From contig JAIOYZ010000026.1 of assembly GCA_021740845.1 (NCBI GenBank), positions 1 through 57,630 on the forward strand: 57,630 bases of DNA, in the 5' to 3' direction. Each line of letters begins with the position of its first letter. The first letter of the stretch is position 1. The position numbers and the translations under genes are program-made. The notes under the pieces are model-generated. The model ran no database searches. It was not told where the DNA came from and was given only the letters and a program-made list of their open reading frames with translations. Shown here piece after piece: positions 18,502 to 28,043 of the stretch. The DNA is from Bacteroidia bacterium (GTDB taxonomy: Bacteria > Bacteroidota > Bacteroidia > UKL13-3).

Positions 18502-21500
18502 GTTTAAGCATTTCCTTTAAAAGATTTGTTAATGCGGCAATATTTAAGGTTTTATCTTTAGAAAGCTTTTTCTTTAAATCCTCTTGAATTGTATTCACTT
18601 CGGCTTTCTTATTTTTAGGTAATCTAACAATTTTTTTACTTATTCCATCAAAGAATGAATTTATTTGCAAATCAAATACATCTTCCTTATCCTCTTTAAA
18701 ATCTGATTTTGAAAGGTTTGTTAAGCTATCTAATTCTAATATCATTGCTTTAAAAGAATCGCAAACCAACACCTCTTCCTCATCCTTAATTTTATCTAGT
18801 GTTTTATTAACCAAACATTGAACTAATGAGTTTAGCCAAGCCTTTTTATCTTCAATTTGTGAATCCAATCTTAAAATAAAATTTCGCTGATTTGGTAATA
18901 ATAAGTGCCTTCTTAACTTTTTGTATCGTTGTTGAAGGCTCAATTTATATTCTTCAAAAAGAATTGTTTCGCCAATTACATCTGTTTGAATAAAATTCTC
19001 GAACCTGTTTACTAATTCATCATAACTAGTTCTTAACTCACGAATTGTATCTTGTAATTTTAAGATATATTTCTGAAGGTTTTTATCTGAGTGTTGTAAA
19101 TCAGAAATTGAAACCTTGAGAGCGTTGGGAAAGTCCTCAAAAAAGGTCTTCTCAGGGTCTTTTGAATTAGAAATGGCAAATCTTATGGCTTGAGCTTCGT
19201 TACTTAATCTATTGGTATAACGTGAATATTCAGGAAGGTCTTTGTAAAAAGTCAAAAATGGTTTAATTGTTTCTATAAAATTTGAATTACTTAGTTTGTC
19301 CTTTGAATTCTGGTTTAACAATATTCTGTAGCTATTAAAAATGTCCAATTTTACACCTTCAATAGCAAAACACTTTACTTCAAATTCATGCGGATTTTTA
19401 CCCATTAAATCTAAAACTTCATCTGTAATAAAAGGGATGTATACATTATTGTTAAACAAAGCAAAATCGTCTCTTTTTAAAAACAGAAAGGAAGGTACCC
19501 AAAAATCGATTAGCCCTTGTTTAAGTTTAAAGGGCCTTTGATTTAAAAGGTCAATAAATTCAGCAATACTCCTTCTCGATGTTTTAGCACTTTCAAGGAA
19601 TTTCAATGAATATTTCCAAAGGTGGTTAAATCTGTTCTTGCTACTTGGTTTAATTTCTGAATTAATATCATCATTAAATAACACAATGTTGTTTGTTTCC
19701 AATAAAGAAAGATAGATTGTTTTCTCAGGAGGAAATTTATCGGCAGGGAAGGCTAATTGTGGTTTATCCCAATCATTAATAAGCGCTCTAAAGTAATTAC
19801 GTTTAGCAGTGTGGATAGTCTTAGAAATTTTATGCTTATTAACTAATTCATTATTAAAAATAGGAGTTTTAGAATATACATCATCACAAATATTTGACAG
19901 AAAACTATTAAATGTCTTTCTGCTTTTAATATCAATTACTTCTCCCTTAAAAATCCATAAGACATCTGACTTCGGTCCATTAAAATTATTGAGGATTTTA
20001 TGTGTAAGTAGGTTCTGCTGATGTAAAATTATATTGGCTAATTCCCTAACTGCGACTTTATCATCTTCATTTTCATTTATTACCTTCTTAGTTTTCTCTA
20101 TTTCAAATAGGAGCTCTTTTATTGATTTTGAATTTTTATAGTAACAGTAAATAACTGCTTCCTCATTTTGAGCTGAAACAGATTTGACGTCTTTTAATAT
20201 CTCTTTCTCATTAAAAATTAGATTAATGAAGCCATCAATTTCGCCTTCAGGTATTTCTTTAATAGGTTGGCTTGAAATTCTATATTCGAACAAGCGAGGA
20301 GTACCAGTTTCATACATTACCTTTTTAGCAACAATTGGAGGCAATTGATAATATTTGTTTAACAAAGTAACGACATCAGTAACATCATCTACTTTTCTTC
20401 CAGCTTCAACTAAGGCTAATTGAATATCTAATTCCGTTCCTTCAAATAGTACAAATCTCTTGTGATAAGTTCTATAAAATATGATTTTCCGTTTTTCTAA
20501 TTCATCGATTATTTCATCCGGATTTTTAACCAATAAGCATTTACTTGCATATGTAATTAAATAAGATTTATCCAAATTGGCGCCGGTTTGAGCAAAAATG
20601 TTAAGTAGCCCTATTGCCTTAACAATTTTAAAATAGTCAGATGTGTTTCTGTCAAAATTAGTTTCAACCTTTTCTAAACCTATTCTAATTGAATTCCATG
20701 AGGCTATATCTGGGTTATATATAGAATTTAAGTATGAATGGAAGTTGAAAATTAAATAATCGTACAAATCCGCTATTGAATAAAAACCATCCTTTGTTTG
20801 TTTATGTTGAAACAAACCTGTGTGGTCTGTAGATTCCAAAAATGAAAATAATGACCTTTCATTTTGCCCATATTTTTGAAGTGATAAGGTTAATAAATAG
20901 GAAGCAAAAATATCCAAAGGGAATAATTTGATTGCTATTTCCTTTATGTATTCTTCATTAATATTAAACGCTTTTGATTTGACTAACAAACCAATTATAC
21001 TTGAAACATCCTTTTCGTATTTATTTTTAGAAGTAGATAAAGGCAAATGCTCAGAGGCTAAAAATAGCAATTGCTCAACGGGTTCATTGAAAGTAATTTC
21101 TTTAAACCTTCCCTTCACCTTTGTCCATTCTTGTTTTTGTGCCAGGCTTAATGTCAAGGCATATGCATCGAAATTTTGATGGACAGTAGTAAACAAAACA
21201 ATATTGTAATCTGGATTACTTACAAATTCGGCAAGTTGCTGAATAAAATACAATTCCTTTTCTGGCTCATTTTGGACAGCATATTCCAAAAACTTTCCAA
21301 ATTCATCCAGAACAATAAATAAAATTGGGTTCTTTTTACCCAAATCGTGATACCTATTATAAACCTCAGAAAAAATATTATTAACAATGTTTTTGTTGCT
21401 ACTTACTCCAAAGGTTTCGGCAAAAGTTTGGATTAAAGATTTACTCTCCCCAACAATATTAATAAATTCAACTGTTGGACTAGGTAGTAAATTAACACCA

Positions 21501-21718
21501 AAGTACTTTTTGTTATTTTCTAGACATTCTTGAAAAGCCCATAAAAACGAGCTTTTTCCTGTTCCATAAGATCCAATAACATTATACGCTCGTAATCCCT
21601 TTTTAAAGTCATTTGAAATTTGGCTTACAATCCTATTGGCATTAGGTGTAGGGATATAGTTAAGTTCTTTCCCTTTATCCCTAATGATATTTACTGATGT
21701 TGTATGTCTAGCTGCCAT
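18494..21718 (-). CDS. sspC: Large AAA ATPase SspC-like
   Basis: A 1074-aa ATPase. The N-terminal AAA region has Walker A GSYGTGKS (49-56) and Walker B LFIVLDEFGKFLEYA (D138, E139). The remaining ~850 residues are helical, with no recognised nuclease motif and a coiled-coil stretch about 865-960. In Ssp systems SspC is the ATPase that works with SspB and SspD; gene order DUF4007-ATPase-PAPS reductase fits exactly. Overlaps of 11 nt with sspB and 8 nt with sspD imply a single transcript. It could also be compared with BREX PglY/BrxC-type ATPases, but no BREX partner is present. Confidence 0.8.
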   Translation of the reverse strand: MAARHTTSVNIIRDKGKELNYIPTPNANRIVSQISNDFKKGLRAYNVIGSYGTGKSSFLWAFQECLENNKKYFGVNLLPSPTVEFINIVGESKSLIQTFAETFGVSSNKNIVNNIFSEVYNRYHDLGKKNPILFIVLDEFGKFLEYAVQNEPEKELYFIQQLAEFVSNPDYNIVLFTTVHQNFDAYALTLSLAQKQEWTKVKGRFKEITFNEPVEQLLFLASEHLPLSTSKNKYEKDVSSIIGLLVKSKAFNINEEYIKEIAIKLFPLDIFASYLLTLSLQKYGQNERSLFSFLESTDHTGLFQHKQTKDGFYSIADLYDYLIFNFHSYLNSIYNPDIASWNSIRIGLEKVETNFDRNTSDYFKIVKAIGLLNIFAQTGANLDKSYLITYASKCLLVKNPDEIIDELEKRKIIFYRTYHKRFVLFEGTELDIQLALVEAGRKVDDVTDVVTLLNKYYQLPPIVAKKVMYETGTPRLFEYRISSQPIKEIPEGEIDGFINLIFNEKEILKDVKSVSAQNEEAVIYCYYKNSKSIKELLFEIEKTKKVINENEDDKVAVRELANIILHQQNLLTHKILNNFNGPKSDVLWIFKGEVIDIKSRKTFNSFLSNICDDVYSKTPIFNNELVNKHKISKTIHTAKRNYFRALINDWDKPQLAFPADKFPPEKTIYLSLLETNNIVLFNDDINSEIKPSSKNRFNHLWKYSLKFLESAKTSRRSIAEFIDLLNQRPFKLKQGLIDFWVPSFLFLKRDDFALFNNNVYIPFITDEVLDLMGKNPHEFEVKCFAIEGVKLDIFNSYRILLNQNSKDKLSNSNFIETIKPFLTFYKDLPEYSRYTNRLSNEAQAIRFAISNSKDPEKTFFEDFPNALKVSISDLQHSDKNLQKYILKLQDTIRELRTSYDELVNRFENFIQTDVIGETILFEEYKLSLQQRYKKLRRHLLLPNQRNFILRLDSQIEDKKAWLNSLVQCLVNKTLDKIKDEEEVLVCDSFKAMILELDSLTNLSKSDFKEDKEDVFDLQINSFFDGISKKIVRLPKNKKAEVNTIQEDLKKKLSKDKTLNIAALTNLLKEMLKHE

Positions 21719-22616
21719 AATAATTGTTTAAAACATCAAATTTATTAGGAACAATCTTAAATTGAAGTTCTTTGATACCTGCATGGTCATTAAAATTAAT
21801 GGAGTATTTTTTGAATTTGGATTTGGTACAAATAGCTTCAATTTTATTAACCAAGCCAGTTCGATTAATAGCAAAAACACTACCTACAAAATCTTTTTCC
21901 TGCTCTAGTGTATATAAACTAATTGATTTATCAAATTCACCTTTGTCCAAAATAGCAAATAAAATTACCTCTTCAGGTATTTCTATTTTATCTGTGGATG
22001 GAATTGAGTAATAGGTAACAGTATCTTTATCAACCTTCCTTTTCTCTTCTTGAATAAGATTCAATTCTGTTAAAAGTCCAGAAAATGTATCTTCTTTATC
22101 TTTAGAATGAGCGTCTGTTCTGATATACAATTTGGTTAATACATCGAAATCACTTGAAACCGTATTTTTATTAATAGGAGAAAAGTCTAACTCCTCGCCT
22201 TTTCTAATAATAAAAGAAATAAAATTGTCCTTCGTGAATTCTATTTTTTCCCTTCTAAATTCATTAAAAATCAGATTATAAGTAGATGCAATATTGAGTT
22301 TAACTAATTGGTAATGTAAAAGCCAGAGTGTGGCCTCATCTTCTAAATAGGGGTCCTTTCCTTTATCATCTAACAAATAATTAGCAAATTCAGTTAATTC
22401 CCCATCCTTACTAATTATACCGAAGGCTTTCATCCAATAATAAATTCCAGAAACCATGTTTTTTCCAACACCCAATTCTACAACAGCATCTTCATCCGAA
22501 AATCTTCTACCAGCCTTCACGAAGTCGTACCCCTTTTTTAGCCAAAGGTGGCGACAATGAAAGGTTTCATGGCCAGAAAAGGTTAATTTTATTGGTGATT
22601 TTTTGGCATCAATCAT
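21708..22616 (-). CDS. sspB: DUF4007 protein, SspB-like nickase of phosphorothioation
   Basis: First gene of the - strand operon, 302 aa. The N-terminus LTFSGHETFHCRHLWLKKG and the segment ELGVGKNMVSGIYYWMKAFGI are hallmarks of DUF4007. From published work on SspABCD, SspB is the DNA-nicking component needed for single-strand phosphorothioation; its catalytic residues cannot be assigned here by eye, but the conserved HETFHCRH histidines are candidates. The N-terminal half looks winged-helix-like. It overlaps sspC by 11 nt. A promoter candidate lies about 25 nt upstream. Confidence 0.85.
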   Translation of the reverse strand: MIDAKKSPIKLTFSGHETFHCRHLWLKKGYDFVKAGRRFSDEDAVVELGVGKNMVSGIYYWMKAFGIISKDGELTEFANYLLDDKGKDPYLEDEATLWLLHYQLVKLNIASTYNLIFNEFRREKIEFTKDNFISFIIRKGEELDFSPINKNTVSSDFDVLTKLYIRTDAHSKDKEDTFSGLLTELNLIQEEKRKVDKDTVTYYSIPSTDKIEIPEEVILFAILDKGEFDKSISLYTLEQEKDFVGSVFAINRTGLVNKIEAICTKSKFKKYSINFNDHAGIKELQFKIVPNKFDVLNNYYGS

Positions 22617-22642
22617 TTATAGAAGTGTTTTTCATGTCTAGG

Positions 22643-22650
22643 CAAAATTA
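22643..22650 (-). promoter_or_regulatory. Candidate -7 element for the sspB operon
   Basis: Read on the minus strand this is TAATTTTG, an exact match to the Bacteroidota -7 consensus TAnnTTTG, about 27 nt upstream of the sspB ATG. No well-spaced TTTG -33 element was found, so the call is tentative. Confidence 0.3.
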
Positions 22651-22764
22651 ATCTAAATTGAAAATTATTGATTTTTAGTTTTTAACAAAATTTATTACTT
22701 ATTGGATATTTTAGAAAATTCAAATTCTATTTTTATTGAACTTTTTAATTCAACTATATTAACC

Positions 22765-22980
22765 TTATCTCGTCCTTGCCAAAAGCTCAATTTTTTTGGT
22801 CATGACAAGGTGGTAAAAATTCTTATAAGCATCTTGGATTAACTCCTTTTCCAAGCGCTCTATTTCTTTATTAATAGTCTGTTCTTGGGTATTACCACCT
22901 AGGTGTTCCTTAATTTTTGCAATTAGCGTTTCATCTAAAAGTTCATTGTCGAGATATTTGGTTAATTGGTCTTTGGGAGT
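22765..22980 (-). pseudogene. C-terminal gene fragment bordering the island
   Basis: An open frame of about 70 codons without a start, ending at the TAA at 22765-22767. It reads YLDNELLDETLIAKIKEHLG early and HLVMTKKIELLARTR at its end: charged, helical, Glu/Lys-rich. Its upstream end runs straight into the GGTCTTTGGGAGTTGG dispersed repeat, so the rest of the gene was lost. It resembles the tail of a large DNA-modifying or restriction subunit, but the family is not identified. Confidence 0.5.
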
Positions 22981-23755
22981 TGGTCTTTAGTCTTTGGGAA
23001 AAGCTGTTAGCAATTAGCTGTTGGCCTTTAGCTTTGCCTAAAGTAATAATTTCTGCTCGAATTTGAAGCATGATAATTCAATGGGAAATACGATTTAACA
23101 CAAAGGGCACAAAGGTTTTCACAAAGACCACAAAGTTATATTTAGTGCTCATTTCACATTGTGGTCTTTGTGTTAAAAAAAGCAAACAAATTTGAAGCTA
23201 GAAAATTCAGCTTAGGCGAAGCAAAAAACTATTGACTATGGACTTTCCCAATTGGTCTTTGGGTGTTGGACTTTAGGCTTTGGGAAAAGCTGTTAGCAAT
23301 TAGCAGTTGGCTTTTAGCTTTATTCTTTGGGAAAAGCTGTTAGCAATTAGCTGTTGGCCATTGGCATATTTTGGTTTTCAATGTTAGTTTCTGCATTCTT
23401 TTGGTTCAAACCGAAGTAATATTTTTGGTATTTGACTTGATGTGCAAATTATTATAAGTTAATGTTTGCATAAATTATAAAAACCCCGGAGGGGTGAAAT
23501 AATAATAGCACTTGGAATAAGCAATAAAATAAAAACCCCAGAGGGGTGAAATAATTTCACGAATATGGATTTAGAATTAATGTATTATATCCTCCATTTA
23601 AGAGGAATAATGTCACCCCTCTGGGGTTTAAGAAATGTGGTTATTGTTGTTTTCTATTATTATTTCACCCCGCTGGGGTTTGGTATTATGTCTTTGGGAG
23701 TTGGTCTTTAGGCTTTGGGAAAAGCTGTTAGCAATTAGCTGTTGGCCTTTTTTTT
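22970..23755. repeat. Dispersed intergenic repeats (GGTCTTTGGG / GCTGTTAGCAATTAGC)
   Basis: Three clusters of near-identical phrases (about 22970-23060, 23245-23365, 23693-23750) combine TTGGTCTTTGGGAGTTGG and AAAAGCTGTTAGCAATTAGC. Related phrases recur at 32125-32530, 46585-46630 and 56857-56910. An internal stretch at 23100-23180 carries CACAAAG-type repeats facing TGTGGTCTTTGTG. No gene is seen in 22981-23854. Such low-complexity spacers are frequent in some Bacteroidota genomes; function unknown. Confidence 0.7.
23482..23681. repeat. REP-like palindromes CCCC-nGA-GGGG-TGAAATAAT, two direct and two inverted
   Basis: Copies at 23482 and 23533 read ACCCCGGAGGGGTGAAATAA and AACCCCAGAGGGGTGAAATA. 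Two inverted copies at 23613 and 23660 read TCACCCCTCTGGGG and TTCACCCCGCTGGGG. Each core forms a strong short hairpin. More copies lie at 44291-44357, so this is a dispersed REP-type element and not a single terminator. Confidence 0.7.
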
Positions 23756-23854
23756 GGTTCAAACCGAATTGTATTTTGAGAAGGCATTTCTAATTTTAAA
23801 ACACTTAACACTTAAAACTCAAAACGAAGTACAACAAAAAGTGCTTTGTTAAAT

Positions 23855-24286
23855 CTAGTCTTTGGGAGAATTTTTAGGGTTCTTACTTTCCAAAAATAGA
23901 ATTTGATTCTCTGAACCTCCATGAAGAATTTTCTTATCCGGATCGGTGCATTGCAATAGTTTAAACTTGTATGTGTGGCCATTTCTTTCAAAGGAAATTA
24001 CATCTCCAACCGTGTTCCAAGTGTATGCAAATTCTACGCTTTTTCCATTGCTTGTAATTATTAATTTCTCCTTGGTAAATTCCATTTCAATGGAGGAAAT
24101 TAGTATGCTTTTTCCATCTGGAGTGGGTTCTAATGGACAAAGGTCGCAGCTTTTTAAGGAGCCATTTTCTGCTCTTTCAAAGAAACAGGTGGCGTTCCAT
24201 TTTCCATAAATTTCGGTTTGAGCCAAAGCCTGCACAAAAGGTATTGTGAAAAGGATAATTGTTAGGGTGATTCTTAAATTTTTCAT
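23855..24286 (-). CDS. Small secreted lipocalin-like protein
   Basis: A 143-aa protein with a cleavable signal peptide (MKNLRITLTIILFTIPFVQALAQ). The mature part starts TEIYGKWNATCFFE and alternates short strands (MEFTKEKLIITSNG, YTWNTVGDVISFERNG), a pattern of lipocalin-like 'YxGxW' proteins common in Bacteroidota. Four Cys may form disulfides. No enzyme motif. It stands alone, between repeat-filled spacers. Function unknown; periplasmic or surface location inferred. Confidence 0.72.
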   Translation of the reverse strand: MKNLRITLTIILFTIPFVQALAQTEIYGKWNATCFFERAENGSLKSCDLCPLEPTPDGKSILISSIEMEFTKEKLIITSNGKSVEFAYTWNTVGDVISFERNGHTYKFKLLQCTDPDKKILHGGSENQILFLESKNPKNSPKD

Positions 24287-24650
24287 TGGTTTATGGGTTT
24301 AAATTATGTTATGAATTGCATCTTATTTCTGCTACCAAAATTTTGGTTCAAACCGAATTGTTTTGTACATGGGAAAGAATTTGGTTTCATAGCTTTTGGC
24401 AGAAGTGTTTATCAAAATTATTTGTTTTCCTGAGAATTAAAAAGAGTACTTATACCTCTATCCTTAAATATTTAAGACTCCATAAATTTTCTTTAAATAG
24501 GTTGACTTTGTGTATGGCTTTCCAATACCCCAAAGATTATATAGCATATTTTCACCTAATCTTTAAAGCCTTGTTCGGTTCAAACCGAAACTGCTACTTA
24601 GGTTAAATGCCTAGATGAAAACTAAAGAGCATAATAAAGATGTACTTGTT
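24287..24650. other. Non-coding spacer
   Basis: About 360 bp without a convincing gene; the only open frame here has Bacteroidota-atypical composition and no family features. It holds two copies of the GGTTCAAACC motif (24345, 24577) and otherwise AT-rich DNA. Confidence 0.5.
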
Positions 24651-26093
24651 TTAATACGTGTTTCTATTGCTCCAATTGTATTTGTTTTTAAGAGATTCGT
24701 TGTGGCTTGCAAGGGTATGCAGCATTTTTTTGATTTGTTGTTTGGAAATCCATTTGCCATTTAAAAAAACACCAGCAATTTTTTTCGTGTTTTCAATATC
24801 AACCAAAGGATTTGCATCTAGCAAAATTAAGTCGGCAAATTTTCCTACTTCAATGGTGCCTAAATAGCCTTCTAATCCCAACCAAATTGCTGGCAAACGC
24901 GTGGCTGTGCTTAAGGCCTCCATAGGACTCAAACCTGCATCCACCAAGAGTTTTAATTCCTCGTGAAGAGAAAATCCCCAAACCACGCCAGAGGTTCCTG
25001 CATCTGTACCAGCCACCATTGGAATACCCATTTCTTTGCACAGGCTTACCAATAGCTTATTAAACTCCATCATTTTATGCAACCTAGTAATACTGTTTGG
25101 GGTGGCATTTTTTGCATAGTTATTAGCGCTTAGCCATTTGCTTTGCAACAGTGGGTGAACATAAGGTAGGCAATGCAAATAGGACAAACTATCTAAAGTA
25201 CTACTTTGCCTCGCAATAGCGGAAATAACATAAAGAGTTGGACAAATCCACGTTCCATTTTGCTTAGCAAGTTGTAGGATTTGCACCAGCTTATCGCTTT
25301 CCTCATTTTCCAATTGCTTGTAAATTTCTTCTGCATGTGCCACCATACCAAAATTAGTAACAAAAGCTTGGATGGTGTTTCCTTTAAAGGCTTTGGGAAG
25401 GTGTCCTATAACTTTTAAATTTTGTTGTTTGGCTTCTTCTACTATAGCATAAAATGTTTCCTTATTCAACTGCGAGTAAACCTTAATAAATTCATATCCA
25501 TCGGCCTTTGCCATGCGCACCGCTACCCGACCTTCTTCTGGGGTATTGGCAATTCTACCAGAACCATTTCCTCCATTTATTAGTGCCGCCAAAGCCATAC
25601 GCGGACCCATAATATTTCCGCTCAAGATTTCATTTCTTTGTCCAAAATGACCAGCCATTGCATTTAATTCGAAAATGGTAGTAACACCATTTGCCAAATA
25701 GGGTGTCATGATATCTTGAGTGCTTTTAAAAATGGATGCCACATGGGTTGGAAAAGTGGCATTGAAATGCCCATCGGTTGGCGTATGAACATGCATATCT
25801 ATTAATCCTGGAATTAAAAATTTGCCTTTGCCATTAATGACTTTTGCCGAAGAAGGAATGGGTTCATTAATAGAAATTATTTTATTTCCTTTGATAACAA
25901 TAGTTGCCTTTTCAATGGGCTTGCCATCTTTAGTCATAGGGAGAAGAGTAACTTCCTTTATGGCAATTAATTCTTCGTGTTTGCTCGCTTTTTCAAGATG
26001 AGTAGAAGGGAGGAATTTGCACCCAGAATTTACCCAAGTAAAAAGTAATAGTAAGGCAAAAAATAAATGCGGATAAATTCTATAATTTTTCAT
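24651..26093 (-). CDS. Amidohydrolase-family lipoprotein
   Basis: Metal-dependent hydrolase (imidazolonepropionase/prolidase-type) anchored as a lipoprotein. I start at 26093, where MKNYRIYPHLFFALLLLFTW leads to a lipobox VNSGC; upstream in-frame Mets would spoil the signal. Metal ligands visible: LIDMHVH, IGHLP, AHAEEI and GTDAGTSG (final Asp). The composite beta-sandwich residues at both ends (EVTLLPMTKDG; GKFADLILLDANPL) are typical. Substrate unknown; a dipeptidase or cyclic-imide role is possible. Confidence 0.85.
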   Translation of the reverse strand: MKNYRIYPHLFFALLLLFTWVNSGCKFLPSTHLEKASKHEELIAIKEVTLLPMTKDGKPIEKATIVIKGNKIISINEPIPSSAKVINGKGKFLIPGLIDMHVHTPTDGHFNATFPTHVASIFKSTQDIMTPYLANGVTTIFELNAMAGHFGQRNEILSGNIMGPRMALAALINGGNGSGRIANTPEEGRVAVRMAKADGYEFIKVYSQLNKETFYAIVEEAKQQNLKVIGHLPKAFKGNTIQAFVTNFGMVAHAEEIYKQLENEESDKLVQILQLAKQNGTWICPTLYVISAIARQSSTLDSLSYLHCLPYVHPLLQSKWLSANNYAKNATPNSITRLHKMMEFNKLLVSLCKEMGIPMVAGTDAGTSGVVWGFSLHEELKLLVDAGLSPMEALSTATRLPAIWLGLEGYLGTIEVGKFADLILLDANPLVDIENTKKIAGVFLNGKWISKQQIKKMLHTLASHNESLKNKYNWSNRNTY

Positions 26094-26149
26094 GGTAACA
26101 ATAGTTAGGGTCATTGCCCATTTAGTAATCACCTAAACAAGTTGTGTAT

Positions 26150-26695
26150 TTATTTCCATACCCAATTATTTTCTTCTTGGTATACTAGGTTTAAATGAAG
26201 TGCTAATTCTTTAAGTGTTGCGATAAGTTCGTCCAATTGGGAGATTTTATCTTTTGGAAAAAGTATAGAAGATCCTCCTTTTAGACGAATAAGCAAAAGG
26301 CTTGGAATCTCAACTATTTCTTTTATTTCCTCAGTTGAAATGGAACTTTCGGAGCCCTGTTCTTTCAAATGAATAAGTTGTTTACCCAATTCTATGGTGG
26401 AGGTTTTTCCAAACCTTTCGTGGTAGGTATCCTCAATAAATTTTTGGTAATGTTTTCTGTAACGACGCCTTTCCCAAATGGGATATAGGAAATACCACAA
26501 TAAACCAATTAAGCCAAATACAAGAGCCTGGGAATACATGCTTCCTTGCAGGTAAAGCAGACCCAAAAGAATATACAAGCCAGCAAGGAGTAGCTTTGAT
26601 CTTTTCCGTTTCTTTATTATGCGTTCTGTTTTAGAAGCTATATAAAGTTGGTGGTTTAAGTAATCTGTTTGATCCAAAGAGTATTCTAGTATCAT
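26150..26695 (-). CDS. YcxB-like membrane protein
   Basis: 181 aa with two adjacent membrane helices (about 34-72: LLLAGLYILLGLLYLQG and ALVFGLIGLLWYFLYP) and a C-terminal soluble domain with IKEIVEIPSLLLIRLKGG, the pattern of YcxB-type C-termini. The stop-start junction with the upstream lipoprotein gene shares a base, so the two are co-expressed. Function unknown. Confidence 0.72.
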   Translation of the reverse strand: MILEYSLDQTDYLNHQLYIASKTERIIKKRKRSKLLLAGLYILLGLLYLQGSMYSQALVFGLIGLLWYFLYPIWERRRYRKHYQKFIEDTYHERFGKTSTIELGKQLIHLKEQGSESSISTEEIKEIVEIPSLLLIRLKGGSSILFPKDKISQLDELIATLKELALHLNLVYQEENNWVWK

Positions 26696-27330
26696 TAGTT
26701 TGTAGTTGGATTTATTGGGGTAAACTTCGACTTATATAAAGCATTGGTTAGGGTTTCTTTATCTTTTGGATTATTGTAATTAATATTTACTCCAAAATCA
26801 AACCCATTTATTAGTTGTGAGTATAGAATTTGATTTAGGATTACCGTTCCATCAGTAGCATAAATGGTAGAATAAAGCACATTAAAATCTATTCCATCTA
26901 TACTTACTTTTCCGGTACTGGTATCTGCCTTTATGCCTTTGCTTTTAAAGGCATTAAAAATTATTTCATTTAATTGGCGATTGGCTTGTTGGTATTCGCC
27001 AGGAAACTCTTCGGTAAATGGCTCGGAGGTAGCAGAGAAATTATTGAATTTATCCTTTTGGAAACCAAGCAAATGCTTTAAGGCCTTGGTATCTATGTCT
27101 TGGCCAAGTTCATCTTCAAGGGCTGTTTTGCCTTTTTGGTCTAATGCTTCCACCACCTCTTTTGTGGTAAATTCCCAATCTTCTGGTATTTGAATAGACC
27201 ATCCAATTTCTTCACTCACATAGGTATTTCCAGTAATTTTTCCTTCGTCTGGATTTTTTATTTCTTTGGTTTGCCCACAAGAAACTAGCATGAAAATAAG
27301 TAGCACTTGAAAGGAAAAAGTAGATTTCAT
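26695..27330 (-). CDS. Lipoprotein of unknown function (PsbP/DUF1795-like look)
   Basis: 211 aa. The lipobox LLIFMLVSC17-18 follows a short signal. The mature N-terminus has SEEIGWSIQIPEDWEF, the opening typical of small PsbP-like lipoproteins that read 'x-W-x-I-x-I-P-x-x-W'. A mixed alpha/beta body follows, with strands GTVILNQILYSQLING near the end. It is upstream in the same operon as the YcxB-like gene. A role in envelope stress is only a guess. Confidence 0.7.
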   Translation of the reverse strand: MKSTFSFQVLLIFMLVSCGQTKEIKNPDEGKITGNTYVSEEIGWSIQIPEDWEFTTKEVVEALDQKGKTALEDELGQDIDTKALKHLLGFQKDKFNNFSATSEPFTEEFPGEYQQANRQLNEIIFNAFKSKGIKADTSTGKVSIDGIDFNVLYSTIYATDGTVILNQILYSQLINGFDFGVNINYNNPKDKETLTNALYKSKFTPINPTTN

Positions 27331-27585
27331 TGGTAATATATTAATGGAGTTAATTAGCTTATTGAACCAAAAGTAAGGTATTTATATTTGAGAAAAAAAG
27401 GAGTGTTGTTAAGCCATATAATTGAAAAATTCTATGTTACTCTAAAATCAATTTTGGTTCAAACCGAATTAGAATAATAGTATATTTTTTACAAGCATGT
27501 TGGTATAAAAAGTGGTTTGTTAGAGTGCGGGTAATGCTTCCAAAATAGGTTTCGGGTTGAACCAAAAGAAGCGTGTATAAAAATA

Positions 27586-27629
27586 AAAATCCCATGCCAT
27601 TTGGAGGGTACCAAGGCATGGGATTTATT
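27586..27629 (-). terminator. Intrinsic terminator after the DUF805 gene
   Basis: AAATCCCATGCC and GGCATGGGATTT pair perfectly around a 14-nt loop, with T/A-rich flanks on both sides. It lies 28 nt beyond the stop of the DUF805 gene on the minus strand, the expected place for a terminator. Confidence 0.7.
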
Positions 27630-27656
27630 TTAACTTACTAATGATAATTTATTCAA

Positions 27657-28043
27657 TTAATTGGTGTCGGTTTCAAGACTTTGACCTTTTGGATTAGGTC
27701 CAAATTGGTTTTCGTTTTCTTGGCCATCGGTGGCAAATAATACCAATAACCAAATACCGCCAATGATAGGAATCAAAAATAAAAGAATCATCCAGCCACT
27801 TTTGCCTAAATCGTGAAGACGCCTAACAGCAACAGCTAAGCCTGGCACAAATACGCCAAGAGCATAGGAAAAATAGAACAATCCATAAGGATTTTCGCCA
27901 ATGGTTAATCCCAATACATTATCCAAAATTGCAGCTATTGCAATGAATATTATATTGAAAAGTGCGAACATCCAATATTCTGTTCTTCTAGCTCTACCGT
28001 TAAAGTCGGCGTATTGTTTTATAACTTTTAAATACCAATTCAT
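27657..28043 (-). CDS. DUF805 membrane protein
   Basis: 128 aa, three to four membrane helices. Recognisable DUF805 features: opening WYLKVIKQYADFNGRARRTE (the FxGRxxRxEYW phrase), and later VPGLAVAVRRLHDLGKSGWM (the RRLHDxGxSGW phrase). Inner membrane; function of the family is not established. Single-gene unit with its own terminator. Confidence 0.88.
   Translation of the reverse strand: MNWYLKVIKQYADFNGRARRTEYWMFALFNIIFIAIAAILDNVLGLTIGENPYGLFYFSYALGVFVPGLAVAVRRLHDLGKSGWMILLFLIPIIGGIWLLVLFATDGQENENQFGPNPKGQSLETDTN

Noticed and set aside
18494-22616. BREX or DptFGH assignment for the large ATPase region
   Set aside because: No PglX/BrxX methylase, PglZ or DptF/G/H signatures; the order DUF4007-ATPase-PAPS reductase fits Ssp better.
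24286-24606. 106-aa open frame on +
   Set aside because: It begins in the reverse complement of another gene's start, has no family features and carries two copies of the GGTTCAAACC motif; judged non-coding.
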